Assembly (NCBI RefSeq): GCF_033807575.1
Contig: NC_084728.1
Location: 10,471,331 to 10,535,330 of the forward strand
DNA length: 64,000 bases
Source of the DNA: Cydia pomonella
Lineage: Eukaryota; Arthropoda; Insecta; Lepidoptera; Tortricidae
Reading direction: 5' to 3'
The position numbers and the translations under genes were made by a program. The notes below the pieces were generated by a model. That model made no database searches, was not told where the DNA came from, and was given only the letters and a program-made list of their open reading frames with translations. Positions 31,800 through 43,380 of this stretch are shown piece by piece; the first letter of the stretch is position 1, and the number at the start of each line of letters is the position of its first letter.

Positions 31800-32515
31800 A
31801 TGAGTATTTATTTATTTATTTATTTATTTAAGAAACAAACAGTCTTTTATAGTTATATATAGCACAGGAACTTTTCTTAAAACTAGACTTACAGTTTCCT
31901 TAATGAAAATATTTTAACATCATGCTTATTAAATTAAGTAGTTTCTACATAGTAAAACAGTAAAACAGAGCTATTTGTGCGCGCAAAAACAAAAAACAAA
32001 CAAAAGAAAAGAAAAATTATGAGAATAAAAACATAAGAGCATTATAACAACCTTATGGTATTGTTTACAACCTGAAATCTCAAGGATTTATTATCTATTA
32101 ATAAAGAAATTATAAAAAGCAGTAACATCTAATACTGAGATTATTTCTTTAAAGCGCCAATCTAAACATTTGGGTTATTAATTATTACACTGCATAGATA
32201 GTGTTTTAAATCTATTAAGTTTCTCACAGAAAATATCAAGGCTTAGAAATTTTTCGTTGTACAACCTGCACGCCCTTCTAACAAAACTATTTCTTGCGTA
32301 AGCAGTCCGACTACAGGGGATGTAAAAGAGGGGTTTTTTTCCTGCAAGCACGTTCACAACGTCGAGGGACTCTGAAGGAAAGTGAATGTAGTAAAAACGG
32401 AGCATCAATAATATTATTAATAATCTTATAAAGGGTTAAGATATCGGTACGTTCGCGGCGATAACTAAGGGATGTTATATTATGTACTCTCATTGCGGTG
32501 GCGTAATCTGAGTAT
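31800..32515 (-). mobile_element. LINE ORF2 C-terminal fragment, frameshifted (minus)
   Basis: The minus frames 32493-32311 (YRRERTDILTLYKIINNIID) and 32408-32178 (AYARNSFVRRACRLYN) together form the end of a CR1/Jockey-like ORF2, broken by a frameshift near 32330-32400. The (TTTA)n at 31806-31833 is its 3' tail on the minus strand. It fills most of intron 11. Confidence 0.7.
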
Positions 32516-32586
32516 TTATTTCTAATTCTGTATTCTATTGCCTTAGCAAACTTTTTTTTGTCAGAAACTTATGTTTTTTTTTTCAG

Positions 32587-32694
32587 AACCACCTGCCCAA
32601 CATCAAGGTGCACGCGTACTTCGCGCCGGCCACGCCGCCGGCGGCGGGCGGCGCCGCGCGGCCGCGCTACTGCCGCTGCTGCGACATCATATGA
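32587..32694 (+). CDS. FBXL20: FBXL20-like exon 12: C terminus with possible CaaX box
   Basis: Acceptor TTTTTTTTCAG ends at 32586; stop TGA is 32692-32694. It encodes NHLPNIKVHAYFAPATPPAA, then GGAARPRYCRCCDII. LPNIKVHAYFAPxTPP and the final CRCC are diagnostic of FBXL20/FBXL2. Human FBXL2 ends in a geranylgeranylated CaaX box. Here the last four residues are C-D-I-I, which fits a CaaX box with Ile at X (geranylgeranyl preference) but has an unusual Asp at a1. Very GC-rich exon. Confidence 0.95.
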   Translation, partial: NHLPNIKVHAYFAPATPPAAGGAARPRYCRCCDII

Positions 32695-33092
32695 TCGCGC
32701 TACACCCACAACGGTACTGTATCACCACAGTAACATAGGGACACAACGGTACTGTATCACCACAGTAACATAGGGACACAACGGTACTGTATCACCACAG
32801 TAACATAGGGACACAACGGTACTGTATCACCACAGTAACATAGGAAACACCTGCCCATTCTCTCTGCTGTCAAACCAGTAATTATATATAGTCGCCTAGT
32901 GCCCATAGTACAAGCTTTGCTTAGTTTATATATATTGTGTTCCGAATTAATATTCTAAAGTTTACTATCAATATTGTGTTATGCTTTGTGCTGCACACGG
33001 TTATGGCCCGTCAGGAGGTCGGGACCATTTCGTGGCTTATATGTTATGTTTTGTTACTTGTTGTTTTCTTCTTTTATTTTGCCACGAATAAA
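32695..33092 (+). other. FBXL20: FBXL20-like 3' UTR and candidate poly(A) signal
   Basis: Directly after the stop come four copies of a 35-bp tandem repeat (see separate entry). AATAAA at 33087-33092 is followed by T/GT-rich sequence (TGTATCTGCGTG), a normal cleavage context. A UTR of about 400-430 nt is inferred; longer forms cannot be excluded. Confidence 0.6.
32708..32845 (+). repeat. 35-bp tandem repeat x4 in the FBXL20-like 3' UTR
   Basis: Unit starts at 32708, 32743, 32778 and 32813, each beginning ACAACGGTACTGTATCACC and ending ACATAGG(G). The copies are essentially identical, so the array is young. Confidence 0.95.
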
Positions 33093-33951
33093 CTCTCTCT
33101 ACTCTTTACTGTATCTGCGTGATTCTATGTATTTTTTCATTGTTTTAAGGTGGTAACGTGAACCGGTAAAACTTACGTGTCGTCATACTTCCGAACCGTG
33201 CTGTATACACCGTGCTGCTCGGTGCTGCAGGACTATGAGTGCTGGGACGCCGGGGCTGAAGGCTACATAGCATAGGTGTGTGAATATTCTGCGTTTTACG
33301 ACGTTTTTCTTAACTGACGTCTCGGCTGAGGCTCGGAACCGGTTTAAGCCTTTTGTTGGCAATGTATCTTATAAGATACATAACTTTCACCCTCTTTTTC
33401 TATTTTTCTAAGGGCATTTTTTTTGCTCTATCAGGCGCAATTTAGGCATTATGATGTTTTTGAAGTTTGCTAAGAAAAAGGTTAAACGTACCGGTTAATT
33501 TAATATCGCTTTATTCCGGTTTCTATTTGAACTTGAGAACGCGAATATTTTAAGAATTTTATTTATCATAAATTAATAAGATTTTTTTAAACTGGTCTTG
33601 GAATGCTTCATTATCATTTATTACCAATTTTAAAAGTTCTATACCGGTTTATTCGCAAAACCTTTAAAACTCGGTTTGAAAATAACGGTTTATGGAATAA
33701 ATTGAAATGCTTCATATCACATATGATAAATATTTTAACCGGTATCCGAGCTTTGTTTGGCTAAAACGGCAATCTGAAAAACCGGTAAAGTTGGTAAACT
33801 TGGTAATGTTCATGGATGTAACTAATATCATAGCTATATGGGCGTAAAGGGAATGAGTAAGTAACTTAAAAGATACAAAAGCTTGAAAGAGGAAATATTT
33901 GTACATCGAGAGCTACATATGTGAGCTATATACAACGTGTAACGTTAACTA
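33093..33951 (+). other. intergenic, no gene; ACCGGTTT-rich repeat
   Basis: 33320-33800 has many AACCGGTTT/CCGGTAAA motifs and GGCTCGGAACCGGTTT, also found at 43713-44060. Probably a decayed hAT-like element. No coding frame supported. Confidence 0.5.
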
Positions 33952-34170
33952 CTTTACAGTACATATGGTGCTATTTTTCCGCACTAGTGCGTAAATTAGC
34001 TCATTATGTAACTATGTCGAAAATTTAAAGAGGGTCACCTATTCGCACATGTATCGTACGTTTTACAGTTCATATGTCCCTTTTAATTTTCGACATACTC
34101 ACGTAATGTGCTAATTATCGCACTAGTGCGGTAAAGTAGCACCATATGTATGTATATGTACTGTAAATAT
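33952..34170 (+). mobile_element. rearranged arms of the giant foldback family
   Basis: TTTACAGTACATATGGTGCT, CGCACTAGTGCG (twice), CATGTATCGTACGTTTTACAG and AAAGTAGCACCATATGTA are shared with 27773-28240. Confidence 0.8.
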
Positions 34171-34197
34171 CAGTTATAGTATTTAACATTTCAATAC

Positions 34198-34558
34198 TTG
34201 TTGTTTACACGTTGTATAAAAGGACTATTAGAAAGGTGCACACAAACTATGATTGGAATCATTATACATATACCAGTGTTTTCATTAATGTTGTTTACAC
34301 GTTGTATAAAAGGACTATTAGAAAGGTGCACACAAACTATGATTGGAATCATTATACATATACCAGTGTTTTCATTAATGTTGTTTACACGTTGTATAAA
34401 AGGACTATTAGAAAGGTGCACACAAACTATGATTGGAATCATTATACATATACCAGTGTTTTCATTAATGTTGTTTACACGTTGTATAAAAGGACTATTA
34501 GAAAGGTGCACACAAACTATGATTGGAATCATTATACATATACCAGTGTTTTCATTAA
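34198..34558 (+). repeat. 90-bp tandem repeat, 4 identical copies
   Basis: TTGTTTACACGTTGTATAAA starts at 34201, 34291, 34381 and 34471, and each unit ends GTTTTCATTAAT(G/C). The copies are identical as far as I can read. Frames on both strands stay open only because 90 is a multiple of three. Confidence 0.97.
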
Positions 34559-34559
34559 T

Positions 34560-35850
34560 CGTGATTGACGATTAACAGATTAATCGCGAATCAATGGATT
34601 ATCTTCGTCAATTGATTGATGCCACCACTGATATATGGGCCGATTTTCATTTCGCTGTCAGATCTTCGTTAGAATTTGATAAAATTTGCTTGGTTTGAAG
34701 AAGTAATTCTAGGGAAAATGTATGTAATATTCAGTTGAGTTGCGAAAACATCATACTTTTTCGTAGCTCAGTCATCTTCGCGTTGTCCGGATTTTTGCCA
34801 CGGCTCATGGGAGCCTGGGGTCCGCTTGGCAACTAACTTTCTCAGTGGATGTTTTTTTTAGGATCTATATTGAAAAAGCGCTTATATTGTACATATTAAG
34901 GAACTCTATCTATCCACCAAATTTTATCTAAACTTGACGAAGAAATTCGACGACAAAATAAAAATCGGCGCATATAACTAGAGCTGTAATATGAATGTAA
35001 AAATGTCCATATTATGATAAATACCAACATGTATTCAATACTGTTTCATAGTGAAGTTAGTGTTAAGATAGCTAATTCCTTTTAGGGTTTAAAAGCGACA
35101 GTTATCGGCAGGGACCCGTCCACCCCTTCCCAGAGAAAAGCCTTTAAATGGCTTAATCGTTTATCAAATAGCCCCAACGTTTGGCTTTTCCTTTTAATTG
35201 TTTACCCGTTCATTTGACTTAGGTCTAGAAAGGGGTGTCCCTTTCAGATATACCGCTAAAATGAAAGGGTATCCCCTTCCTAATTAAAAAAATTATGACA
35301 CTTGTGCTGTCAACGCGCTAGACACCCAGTCCTTCACTTTAAACATAAATAAGCAATATTTGATTTATTACGAAGAAAGTTGATAATGGGATAAGGCCCT
35401 TCAAGAGGTTAGCGCTGAGGAACGGGTATCAGCTTACCCGTATTATGAAGCTCTTAAAAAGTCAAATGAAAGGGTTTTAGTTAGCAACGGCTTTGGTAAG
35501 CAAAGCTCTTCCAAAACCCTCGAAGGGGATACCGGACCGGTTCCTGGTTATCAGTGGGAACACCTGAAAAGTGCCCTTGGTCTATGTATTTACATTCAGA
35601 AATAGGTTTACGTTAAAATTGAAAAACATCTTCACACACGTTACCATGGATATGAGGCAAGGAGTCGTTCATTGTGTAATGAGCATCAAATAGACGGTCA
35701 AAATGGTCAAATTAGAGTTCGCAAGAACTGGAGTCTTTTAAGGCTAAATTCGAGAAGCTCCAGTCGTTATTACGCAACTTCCCAGTCTTTTAAGTCCCGA
35801 AAAGTCTAAAAAAACATCGCGATTTCGGGGTTAGTCCCATAATAAAAGCA
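34560..35850 (+). other. intergenic, unclassified repeat sequence
   Basis: 34767-34835 is a SINE tail fragment. 35050-35590 has opposed motifs (AAAGGGTATCCCCTTCC and CTCGAAGGGGATACCGGACC; ACCCGTCCACCCCTTCC), suggesting an inverted-repeat element. No gene seen. Confidence 0.5.
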
Positions 35851-35857
35851 AAGATAA

Positions 35858-36240
35858 TCTAAAATAGAGGTGGATTATCTAAGAAAACTTTGTAGCCACA
35901 GTAAATTTACTGCCAGCTTTCGACACATGATTAAACTTTTAGAACGCCATTTGACTTTGATCCTTATTCTTTAATTAGTTAAATATCAAAAAGTGGCGCC
36001 ATCTAATAGATCAAAGGCCAAAGCCATCGTTTCGAGCGATGGCGCCACAACCTTTAGCCGATGCCCGATAAGATGGCGACACTTTTTGATATTTAACAAA
36101 TTTAACACATATCAGTGAAATAATAAGGATCAAAGTTCTAAAAGTTTTAATCATGTGTCGAAAGATGGCAGTAAATTTACTGTGGCTACAAAGTTTTCTT
36201 GGACAATACACCTCTATTTCAAATTGTCTTTGATAAAAGG
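35858..36240 (+). mobile_element. foldback MITE, best complete copy
   Basis: About 380 bp with arms running from AGAGGTGGATTATC, CTTTGTAGCCACAGTAAATT and AAAAAGTGGCGCCATC to their inverted copies GATGGCGACACTTTTT, AATTTACTGTGGCTACAAAG and ACACCTCT. Other members: 8388-8480, 21491-21716, 22315-22410, 31250-31430 and 41262-41545. No coding capacity. Confidence 0.9.
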
Positions 36241-36846
36241 AGCTCATTGCAGCAAGAAGAACCGAACCCTGCATTTAAAGACCCGTAGAGACTGTATATA
36301 CTATAGGTAGGACCTAGGATAGAAATACGGAGGCTGTTAGAAACTGAATAAGAAAAGAACGGAAATAAGAAGGGGTCTTAACAGTACTGGTCAGTGAGAT
36401 AAAATTACTTGCGGTTTCGTCGTTGAGCGCGCCCGCTATATTTTCTCTGATCTCTTCTTCCTCACTAATTAAAATCAGTAAGTGTCCACTCACAGCATAA
36501 TAAAATGCACAAGGCCCGAAGTCGAAAGGGATTGATATTTTAACTTTAACACGTTCACTGCCAGACAAAAAACGGCGCACTACCCCAGAAACCGGTGGTC
36601 TATAGCTGCGTACAAAACAACCCGCCCAGCGGGTTGTCCGGCATCTGAACAAAGTTCACGAGCGCCCACCAGGTGGGTTCCCGGCAGTGAATGTGTTAAA
36701 TTAAAATTAAATGCGGCCACGTTGTATCGGCCATGACTGAATGCAGTTTCGAATGGTGGATATCCGGTAAAATGAAGGAACGTACATTTGACGTATAATA
36801 TTCCTAAACAGTTGCGTGCCGTTATATTAGGCCACTTTGGCCGTCC

Positions 36847-37042
36847 ACTATACATGGTGTAACACAAGAAACCCGACAGATTTTATTAGTGTATCCCTGA
36901 TCACATTTAAAGACTACCATACTTTCAAAAATTGAAAAAAAATATGTAAAATTTTCTTAAAATCATGTAACATTTTTTCCTTCTTTTGGGCTCAGAAGTG
37001 CGTGGTTAAAACCTTTCGGGTTCCTCGTGTTACACTGTGTAT
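36847..37042 (+). mobile_element. short member of the TATACAC-type MITE
   Basis: TATACATGGTGTAACACAAG ... CCTCGTGTTACACTGTGTA, with the same internal blocks as 2216-2827 but about 400 bp shorter (internal deletion). Confidence 0.85.
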
Positions 37043-37585
37043 TATTTGATGCTGACTATAGTATTAGATGTAATGATTTTAAGACAAACTCGTGCCTCGA
37101 ATTTACCGCGAACACCGAAAGTCACAAATTACTGGCATCTTTCTCTTTTACTCCAATTAAGGTGTAATTAGAGTGACAGAGATAGTTGCTCGTTTACGAA
37201 CTTCAGTATTCGCTTTCAGTTGCCACAAAATTCAAGGCGCCGTACAGCGACATTTTCATCTCTATCAATGATTCTTTGATGTTAATATTTGTGTATCATA
37301 TGTACTACATTGTCGAAGGTCCGTCTACTTGTGTTGTTTTATTGTATTGTAAGTAGTGTAACAGACTTTTTTAAGTTGACATGTCGGATAATTTAACCTT
37401 TTCTGTCATTGTACAGTTTAAACGTGCATTTGTAGGAGTATTTTTTTGTTCAAAATGACTTCTAAGTGGTTAAGAGGTACCACGTGGTCGTCCATACAAA
37501 CAGAGAAAACGTTTTTCCTCTTCTAAATATTTCCCATTCTCCATGATTGTTTAGTATGTTATTGGCACAATGAAAAACTAGGTTT

Positions 37586-38983
37586 TAAGGTCCGACCGAG
37601 ATCTCGGTCTCGGTCTCGGTCTCGGCATTCTCGGCCAAAAATCGGGCCGAGATCTCGGTCTCGGCTCTCGGCCAAAATCGGCCGAGATTCTTGCCGAGAC
37701 CGAGAATAAGCAATGAGTTATCATTGGTGAATTTGAATTTTCCGCGCACGAGCCCCAGGGTCTAAGCCACTCGTTGGTTGCATCGCCCGGTTGGTGTGAC
37801 GTTTTTTGTGATTTAAATTGGTTTCATAGCCACATTTTAAGCCAATTACTTATCAAATACTAAGTGTTGGGATCGGATAGGCGCGGTTGCAAGTAATGAC
37901 TTGTTCATTTGGTTTTTTTCGTTTTGTGGTAGTTGTTATTGATGAATAAATGGGTGTATATTGTTATCGGGATGTAATTTAGATTAACTTGTTGTGAGTG
38001 GAAGATGACACTGGATATTTTGATACTAAATATATTTGTGTCAAAGGGAAAAAGCAAAGCAGTAGGTAAGTACAAAACGACACCTGTGGCGGATATTTTG
38101 GGTTAAAAGTTACAATATATAACTCTATATTTTGATTATTGTTATTTTACCTCTTTTTGTGCATATCCGTACTGAAAATCCGGCCAAGTGCGTGTCGGAC
38201 CACGCATAATGGAAGGTTCCGTACCTTCATATAATACAAAAAACCCGTACAAGCAAAAGAGCGTATGTTAGAGGCACTTTTGTCGTTTTAATAAGAAGAT
38301 CAGTTTTTTTATAACTCTTCCATATTCAAAATAATTTTCCTGAAAAATTATTTGCTTATTTAGAATTTTTTTAATGGTTTTGCTCTCCCGGTTCAAAAGT
38401 AAGAGGGATCACACAATTTTTTTTTTAAATCAATTATTGTCAAAAGTATTTATTTAATAAAAAAAAAACGTTTTAGCAACCTTTCTGTATTTTTAAAGAC
38501 CTATCTTATGATGAGCCACATGTTTTTTTTTTACTTTTTGTTACATTTATACGGAGTATATATTTGAAAATATATTTTACATTATTTTTTTCGAAACTAA
38601 GAAGCGACTTACATAATACATCTACACCTACGTTCCAACTTTGGTTATAAAATATACCGTATAGTTTTTGAGTAAAATGGCTGTGACATACGCACAGACC
38701 GACAGACATATTACATGACGTAACTACAAGGGTTCGATTTTTGCCATTATGGCTACAGAACCCTAAAAATACTGTTTAATAGCGCTAGGAATTGATTATG
38801 ATAACTTTTTCTGATAAATCGTCGAATTTCGATTATAAAAACAATTTTAGTGCAAAATTCGTGTTTTTTCTCTATTGTATAAATTCTCGGTCTCGGTCTC
38901 GGTCTCGGCCGAGAATCCCATTGAATCTCGGTCTCGGTCTCGGTCTCGGCCGAGACAAAAAAAGCGTTCTCGGTCGGACCTTA
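37586..38983 (+). mobile_element. 1.4-kb non-autonomous hAT-like element
   Basis: Ends TAAGGTCCGACCGAG and CTCGGTCGGACCTTA are inverted copies. An exact 8-bp target duplication CTAGGTTT is at 37578-37585 and 38984-38991. Subterminal (CGGTCT)n arrays lie at both ends. The inside carries a GGCCAAG/ACGGAACCCT element (38178-38767) and no transposase frame. Confidence 0.93.
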
Positions 38984-39068
38984 CTAGGTTTATAGGTTTT
39001 CCTTTTTTTTCATAATTTGCAATACAAAAAAAATATATTAGAGCGAAACCTTAAAACCTAGAATATAT

Positions 39069-39210
39069 TATGCTGAAGCGATCGACATCAAAATCAAAGT
39101 GATTTGTTAAGATTTAGTTAGTGGAAACCGTTTTCTCCCGAAATGGAATTTCATAGAAAAAGTACCGTTATTTCGTTAGGATAGCAAAGCTATTCTTCTC
39201 TCTAAGAAAA
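39069..39210 (+). repeat. interspersed repeat (reference copy)
   Basis: The copy in intergenic DNA of the sequence found beside exons 5 and 9. It ends in AAGAAAAGGTAAGTAA. Confidence 0.75.
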
Positions 39211-39604
39211 GGTAAGTAATCCACCCTTCAACCAAACTTTGATTTACTGCACATATTTTTTCTTATGTATCTTAAAAGATACATAGAAATGCCCGGAAGG
39301 TTACGTACATAATTGTTTTAAATGTTAGTTGACGAGATACATTCTCAATGTTCATATACTGTAATTAGAAAAATAGGATTTTCTAAAAACCTATGAACGA
39401 ATTAATGTCATAGATTTCGATTGATTATGAATGGGTTTTCAGAAAAAAGGGTACCTTTTTTTAACAATCAACTTTTGGGTTAGAAAGTGTCCCCAGTATT
39501 TCATACAAATTTTGGGTGTTAGTATGACGGTCCATACAAAATGTATGTAGAAATGCATCACAATTGTTTTTTCTCGACACAATTTGTTTTTTTTTTTTCG
39601 TTTT

Positions 39605-39875
39605 TTTTTTTAGGGTTCCGTACCCAAAGGGTAAAAACGGGACCGTTTTACTAAGACTCCCTCGTCTGTCTGTATCTCATGAACCGTGATAGCTAGACAG
39701 TTGAAATTTTCACAGATGATATATTTCTGTTGCCGTTGTTATACCTACGTATAACAACAAATACAAAAAACAGAATAAAATCAATATTTAAGTGGAGCTC
39801 CCACACAACAAACGTGATTTTTATGCGTAATGGTATGGAACCCTTCGTGCGCGAGTTAGACTCAACTCCTCATCT
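39605..39875 (-). mobile_element. GGCCAAG/GGGTTCCGT element (minus)
   Basis: TAGGGTTCCGTACCCAAAGG, ACTCCCTCGTCTGTCTGT and GGAACCCTTCGTGCGCGAGT are the reverse of the family described at 29623-30368. Confidence 0.75.
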
Positions 39876-40076
39876 TGTTAAATCTACAGTCTTCGTGATT
39901 TTTAATACAAATAGCCCAAAAGTTAATGGTTTTCGAAAAAAAATGTTAGTTATGTACACTTTTAACTGAAAATGCCCACGAACGGTATGTTTCAATAAAT
40001 ATAAAATATATGTGAAGGCTTTAAGAATGCTATGTATTTAGAATGTTAAACGATAAGGTTTATAGATAACAATGGC

Positions 40077-40800
40077 GGGGTGTTACATTGTAGGGTTCCA
40101 TGTCCCGCGTATGGAGGGTAGAGGTAAGGAGAACAAGCTGGGAGCTGTAAATAATAGTTCCATCTCTCCGGTGGCGCTAGGGTAGCACAAGGACATGACA
40201 TGAACTTGGACGTCATTGACGGAGTGAAGTGCGCTGTCAGTGATTTGATTTTTTTATCAAGTCTAAAATTCGTTCGCGATGTATTGTGGCGCTCAACTAT
40301 TTAAGATTTTGTGATGGAAAATTTTCAACCTTCCATAGTTCAGCTGTAAAAGCTAAATAATACCCCTCTTTCTTTCCGTTTGGGGTCTGCGACCGTGCGC
40401 AGCGCGGCGCAGCATCTTGAACCTTGTCGGAATACACGAAGGTTGATATCGGGTTGTAGCCACGCGCGTCAGTAGACGTCTTTGTCGGCCAAAGCGTTAA
40501 ATAGGCAAGCCTATGGAAGAATAACCTATGTGTATGAAAAGTGTCTATCAAAAACATTAAACAGGTGGCGCCACAATACATCGCGAATATTTTTTTCACT
40601 TTGATAAAAAAAAACAAATTATTGACAGCGCACTTCACTCCGTCAATAACGTCTAAGTTCATGTCATGTCCTTGTGCTACCTAGCGCCACCGGAGCAATT
40701 TCGAACTATTATTTACAGCTGCCAGCTGGACACTTTAGCAACAGCTCTCTCATAAGAGATTGTTCTCCTTACCTCTACCCTCCATAGGCAACCCTGTGTG
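40077..40800 (+). mobile_element. long inverted-repeat element, arms about 180 bp
   Basis: Arm 40115-40250 (GAGGGTAGAGGTAAGGAGAA; TAGCACAAGGACATGACATG; GGAGTGAAGTGCGCTGTCA) is inverted at 40610-40790 (TGACAGCGCACTTCACTCC; CATGTCATGTCCTTGTGCTA; TTCTCCTTACCTCTACCCTC). The centre contains a decayed piggyBac-like MITE (about 40375-40500). Confidence 0.85.
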
Positions 40801-41261
40801 TTAACCTATGGACGCTCCTCCACTGGTAGTTAAATAAATATTTATGAGCGAGTTATATTACGTATGGTATGTGACAACTTGGGTATGATTATATTTAATT
40901 ATATTTATTATTATTAATTATAATTATATTCGCTTGTCAGTAAAAGAGGATTGCTCAGCGAGTTACAGGATGTTTTGCAACGTTTAGCCGAACTGCGAAG
41001 TTACCTATGTAAAGGCCTGTGCACACCGGATGCGTGCGCGTGTAAGTGCAAGAACGCGTTGTAATATACAGATCCTTATGAGAGACGGCACACCGCTTAC
41101 TTGACGTGTCCCCGCAACATTTTATGCTCCGGCTTTAAGTTATTTTATTACTAAGGCACCAATACCGAAATCGTAAAAAAAATGTATTTCTTACATTTCG
41201 TAATTTTTTAGGTGATCTTAGGAGATCCATAGTAAAAGATATTCAGTAAAACCAAAGAGAA

Positions 41262-41545
41262 TTTGAAACAGAGGCGGATTGTCAAAGAAAATTTTGCCCG
41301 AAAAACGCCCTCGCTCGAAACGATGCCGCCATACCTTTGGCCTTTGATCTATTAGTTGGCGCCACTTTTTGATATTTAACAAATTAAACACATATCAATG
41401 ACAAGATAAAGATCAAAGTCAAATGGCGTCCTAAAAGTTTTAATCATGTGTCGAAAGATGCCAGTAAATTTACTGTGGCTACAAAGTTTTCTTTGCCTAT
41501 CCACCTCTTTTTCAAATTTTCTTTGGTAAAACCTACATATTCAAC
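41262..41545 (+). mobile_element. foldback MITE, internally deleted copy
   Basis: GAGGCGGATTGTCAAAGAAA, GGCGCCACTTTTTGATATTT, GTGTCGAAAGATGCCAGTAA and TATCCACCTCT. The left arm is shortened relative to 35858-36240. Confidence 0.85.
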
Positions 41546-42209
41546 TCGAAGTTTAAGCTTTGCAAAACAATGTTTGCGTCGCGACATGTTATGGTGACGA
41601 GTGAAATAGGCCCCTCAAGTGAATATGGGATATAACCGCTCGGTGTAATATTATATGTGATATGTAACGTAGCTGTAAGTTTACTAATTGTGTGATATTT
41701 CACGTAATGCTTTTACAAACGTTGTGCATTGAATAAAATCATTTTTTTAATTGTTATTTTTTTTAACCCTAACGCTAAGTGCAAAAATCCTTAAAAGTAA
41801 TAGAAATATAAATTTTAAATTAATTTGAATACTAATAACGTTTTGTAATTATAATTTACAGTTAATTACTTATCAGTTTTTTATTTCTCAATGCAGCCTT
41901 AACGCATTCACGCGACTCGCTAGGCGGGTTCTCTGTTATATTCGCTACATGCGGGTTGTCCCGTATCGGCTACACTCATAGCTCGCGCTGGCACTGAATG
42001 TGTTAAAAGTATAAAAAGCCAATTGACGTAAAAAGTACGTATACGGGGTGGATTTTTTTGTGCCTCATTCTCGCATCCTGTATTTACAATAAATTTATTT
42101 ATTTATTTGAAATCAAGGGAAGGTCTTCTAAGAATGTTTTCGCATAGCAACAAGGGATCTGGTAGTTGCCCTCACTGACCCAGAAAGAAAATCTATAATG
42201 AAGTACGTA

Positions 42210-42480
42210 TTAACCCATTTTTTTTATACTACGTCGGTGGCAATCAAGCATACGGCCCGCCTGATGGTAAGCAGTGTCCGTAGCCTATGTACGCCTGCAA
42301 CTCCAGAGAAGTTACATGCGCGTTGCCGACCCTAAACCCGCCCCCCCTCGTTGAGCTCTGGCAACCTTACTCACCGGCAGGAACACAACACTATGAGTAG
42401 GGTCTAGTGTTATTTGGCTGCTGTTTTCTGTAAGGTGGAGGTACTTCCAGGCATAGTACGATTTATCGACCAATCGACCA
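42210..42480 (-). mobile_element. retroposed repeat (CGACGTAGTAT type, minus)
   Basis: ACTACGTCGGTGGCAA, CGGCCCGCCTGATGGTAAGC and CCTACTCATAGTGTTGTG-type sequence are the reverse of 51000-51330 and 62347-62712. Confidence 0.75.
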
Positions 42481-42489
42481 CACACGCGC

Positions 42490-43320
42490 CATTAGAATTT
42501 CAACTTTAGCATTCCGATTTAAGGTTCAAATTAGATTACACTTTCGGAAAATGTGACTTACCTTCAAATGAATCATCAAAGCTGGAGTAATTGGAATATA
42601 TTTGTTTTTTTTTGGGAAATCCTTGGATTAGTGCGGCCTGGAAAAGGGTTAAGGGAAGAAGTGAAGGATATAATAATAAAATAAATAGTGATGAAACCGA
42701 TTTATTAAAAAGAAAGGACGAATATAAAACATGTGTTCGGTGAAATATTTATTATGTCAAACAGTTTCAGTTATAATAAAACTAAGTATAACTGATGTAA
42801 GTTAGAACCCACTGCGGTTAATTTCTTACGGTTTCAGTCTTTCTAGTGCGTGCGCTTATGAAGGATGCCGTACGTTAAGAGGCTGTCAATACCTAAAGCG
42901 CGCACACTGTCTATTTGTATCGGAGTAAATGAGATAGCACTGTCGCATGTCACTGGGCATGGGCAAGGGAATAATAAGAAAAATATTTAAATTAAAAAGT
43001 GGATCATTAGTGTAATATTTTACTCAATAGCGGTTTAGATATAAATTTTTTGAAATTGTGATTTTAATTGCAGACCCATAAGTCAAAACAATAAAGACAT
43101 AAAACCGTTTAATTGTGATTTTAAGACCAATGTTTGCAAATTATTTTCTATCGAGCCGATTTCGTTCAATCATGTATCGAGTACAACCACGGTCTTTGAA
43201 ATATAATTAATATGAACATATATTTTTCTTACTTGACTAAAACAAATAGTCTTTCTTAAAAAACTGTTTAAGTAACATCAATTTCAAGGACATTGGGTGT
43301 TGACAGCCTCTTAAGGGGGG
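42490..43320 (+). other. intergenic, nothing recognised
   Basis: AT-rich with no open frame of interest and no clear repeat border. Confidence 0.5.
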
Positions 43321-43330
43321 CACTGATACT

Positions 43331-43380
43331 GGCCTGTCAGTTATTCGCGATTGTCAGCTTTTGCGAATAACTGACAGGCC
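43331..43380 (+). repeat. perfect 18-bp hairpin
   Basis: GGCCTGTCAGTTATTCGC (43331-43348) and its exact inverse (43363-43380) are separated by 14 nt. It may be a tiny foldback element. Confidence 0.85.

Larger units (their letters stand above)
629..33092 (+). other. FBXL20: F-box/LRR protein gene, FBXL20/FBXL2-like (gene span; 12 exons seen, 5' end missing)
   Basis: Substrate-recognition subunit of an SCF (Skp1-Cullin1-F-box) E3 ubiquitin ligase by family knowledge: the F-box binds Skp1 and the LRR solenoid binds the substrate. Coding exons are 629-742, 2870-2953, 3545-3652, 3974-4071, 5393-5459, 7811-7913, 22439-22524, 25180-25362, 26822-26923, 28791-28878, 31473-31597 and 32587-32694. They total 1266 nt, i.e. 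421 codons plus TGA, and all phases join without a stop. Human FBXL20 is about 436 residues, so roughly 15-20 N-terminal residues are in exon(s) upstream of the window. Residues 16-60 are the F-box; about 67-385 are cysteine-containing (AMN1-type) LRRs; the C terminus is CDII, a possible CaaX box. Introns range from 321 bp to 14.5 kb. The orthologue choice (FBXL20 rather than FBXL2) is inferred, since insects normally have one gene for both. Confidence 0.93.

Noticed and set aside
32558..32773. Plus-strand 71-codon Arg/Ala-rich frame
   Set aside because: Wrong-frame shadow of the GC-rich last FBXL20-like exon.
34198..34558. CRISPR-like array
   Set aside because: Units are identical throughout with no repeat/spacer alternation, and the genome is eukaryotic.
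34191..34575. Open frames of 113-125 codons on both strands over the 90-bp repeat
   Set aside because: The period is a multiple of three, so three frames stay open at once; no coding bias or homology.
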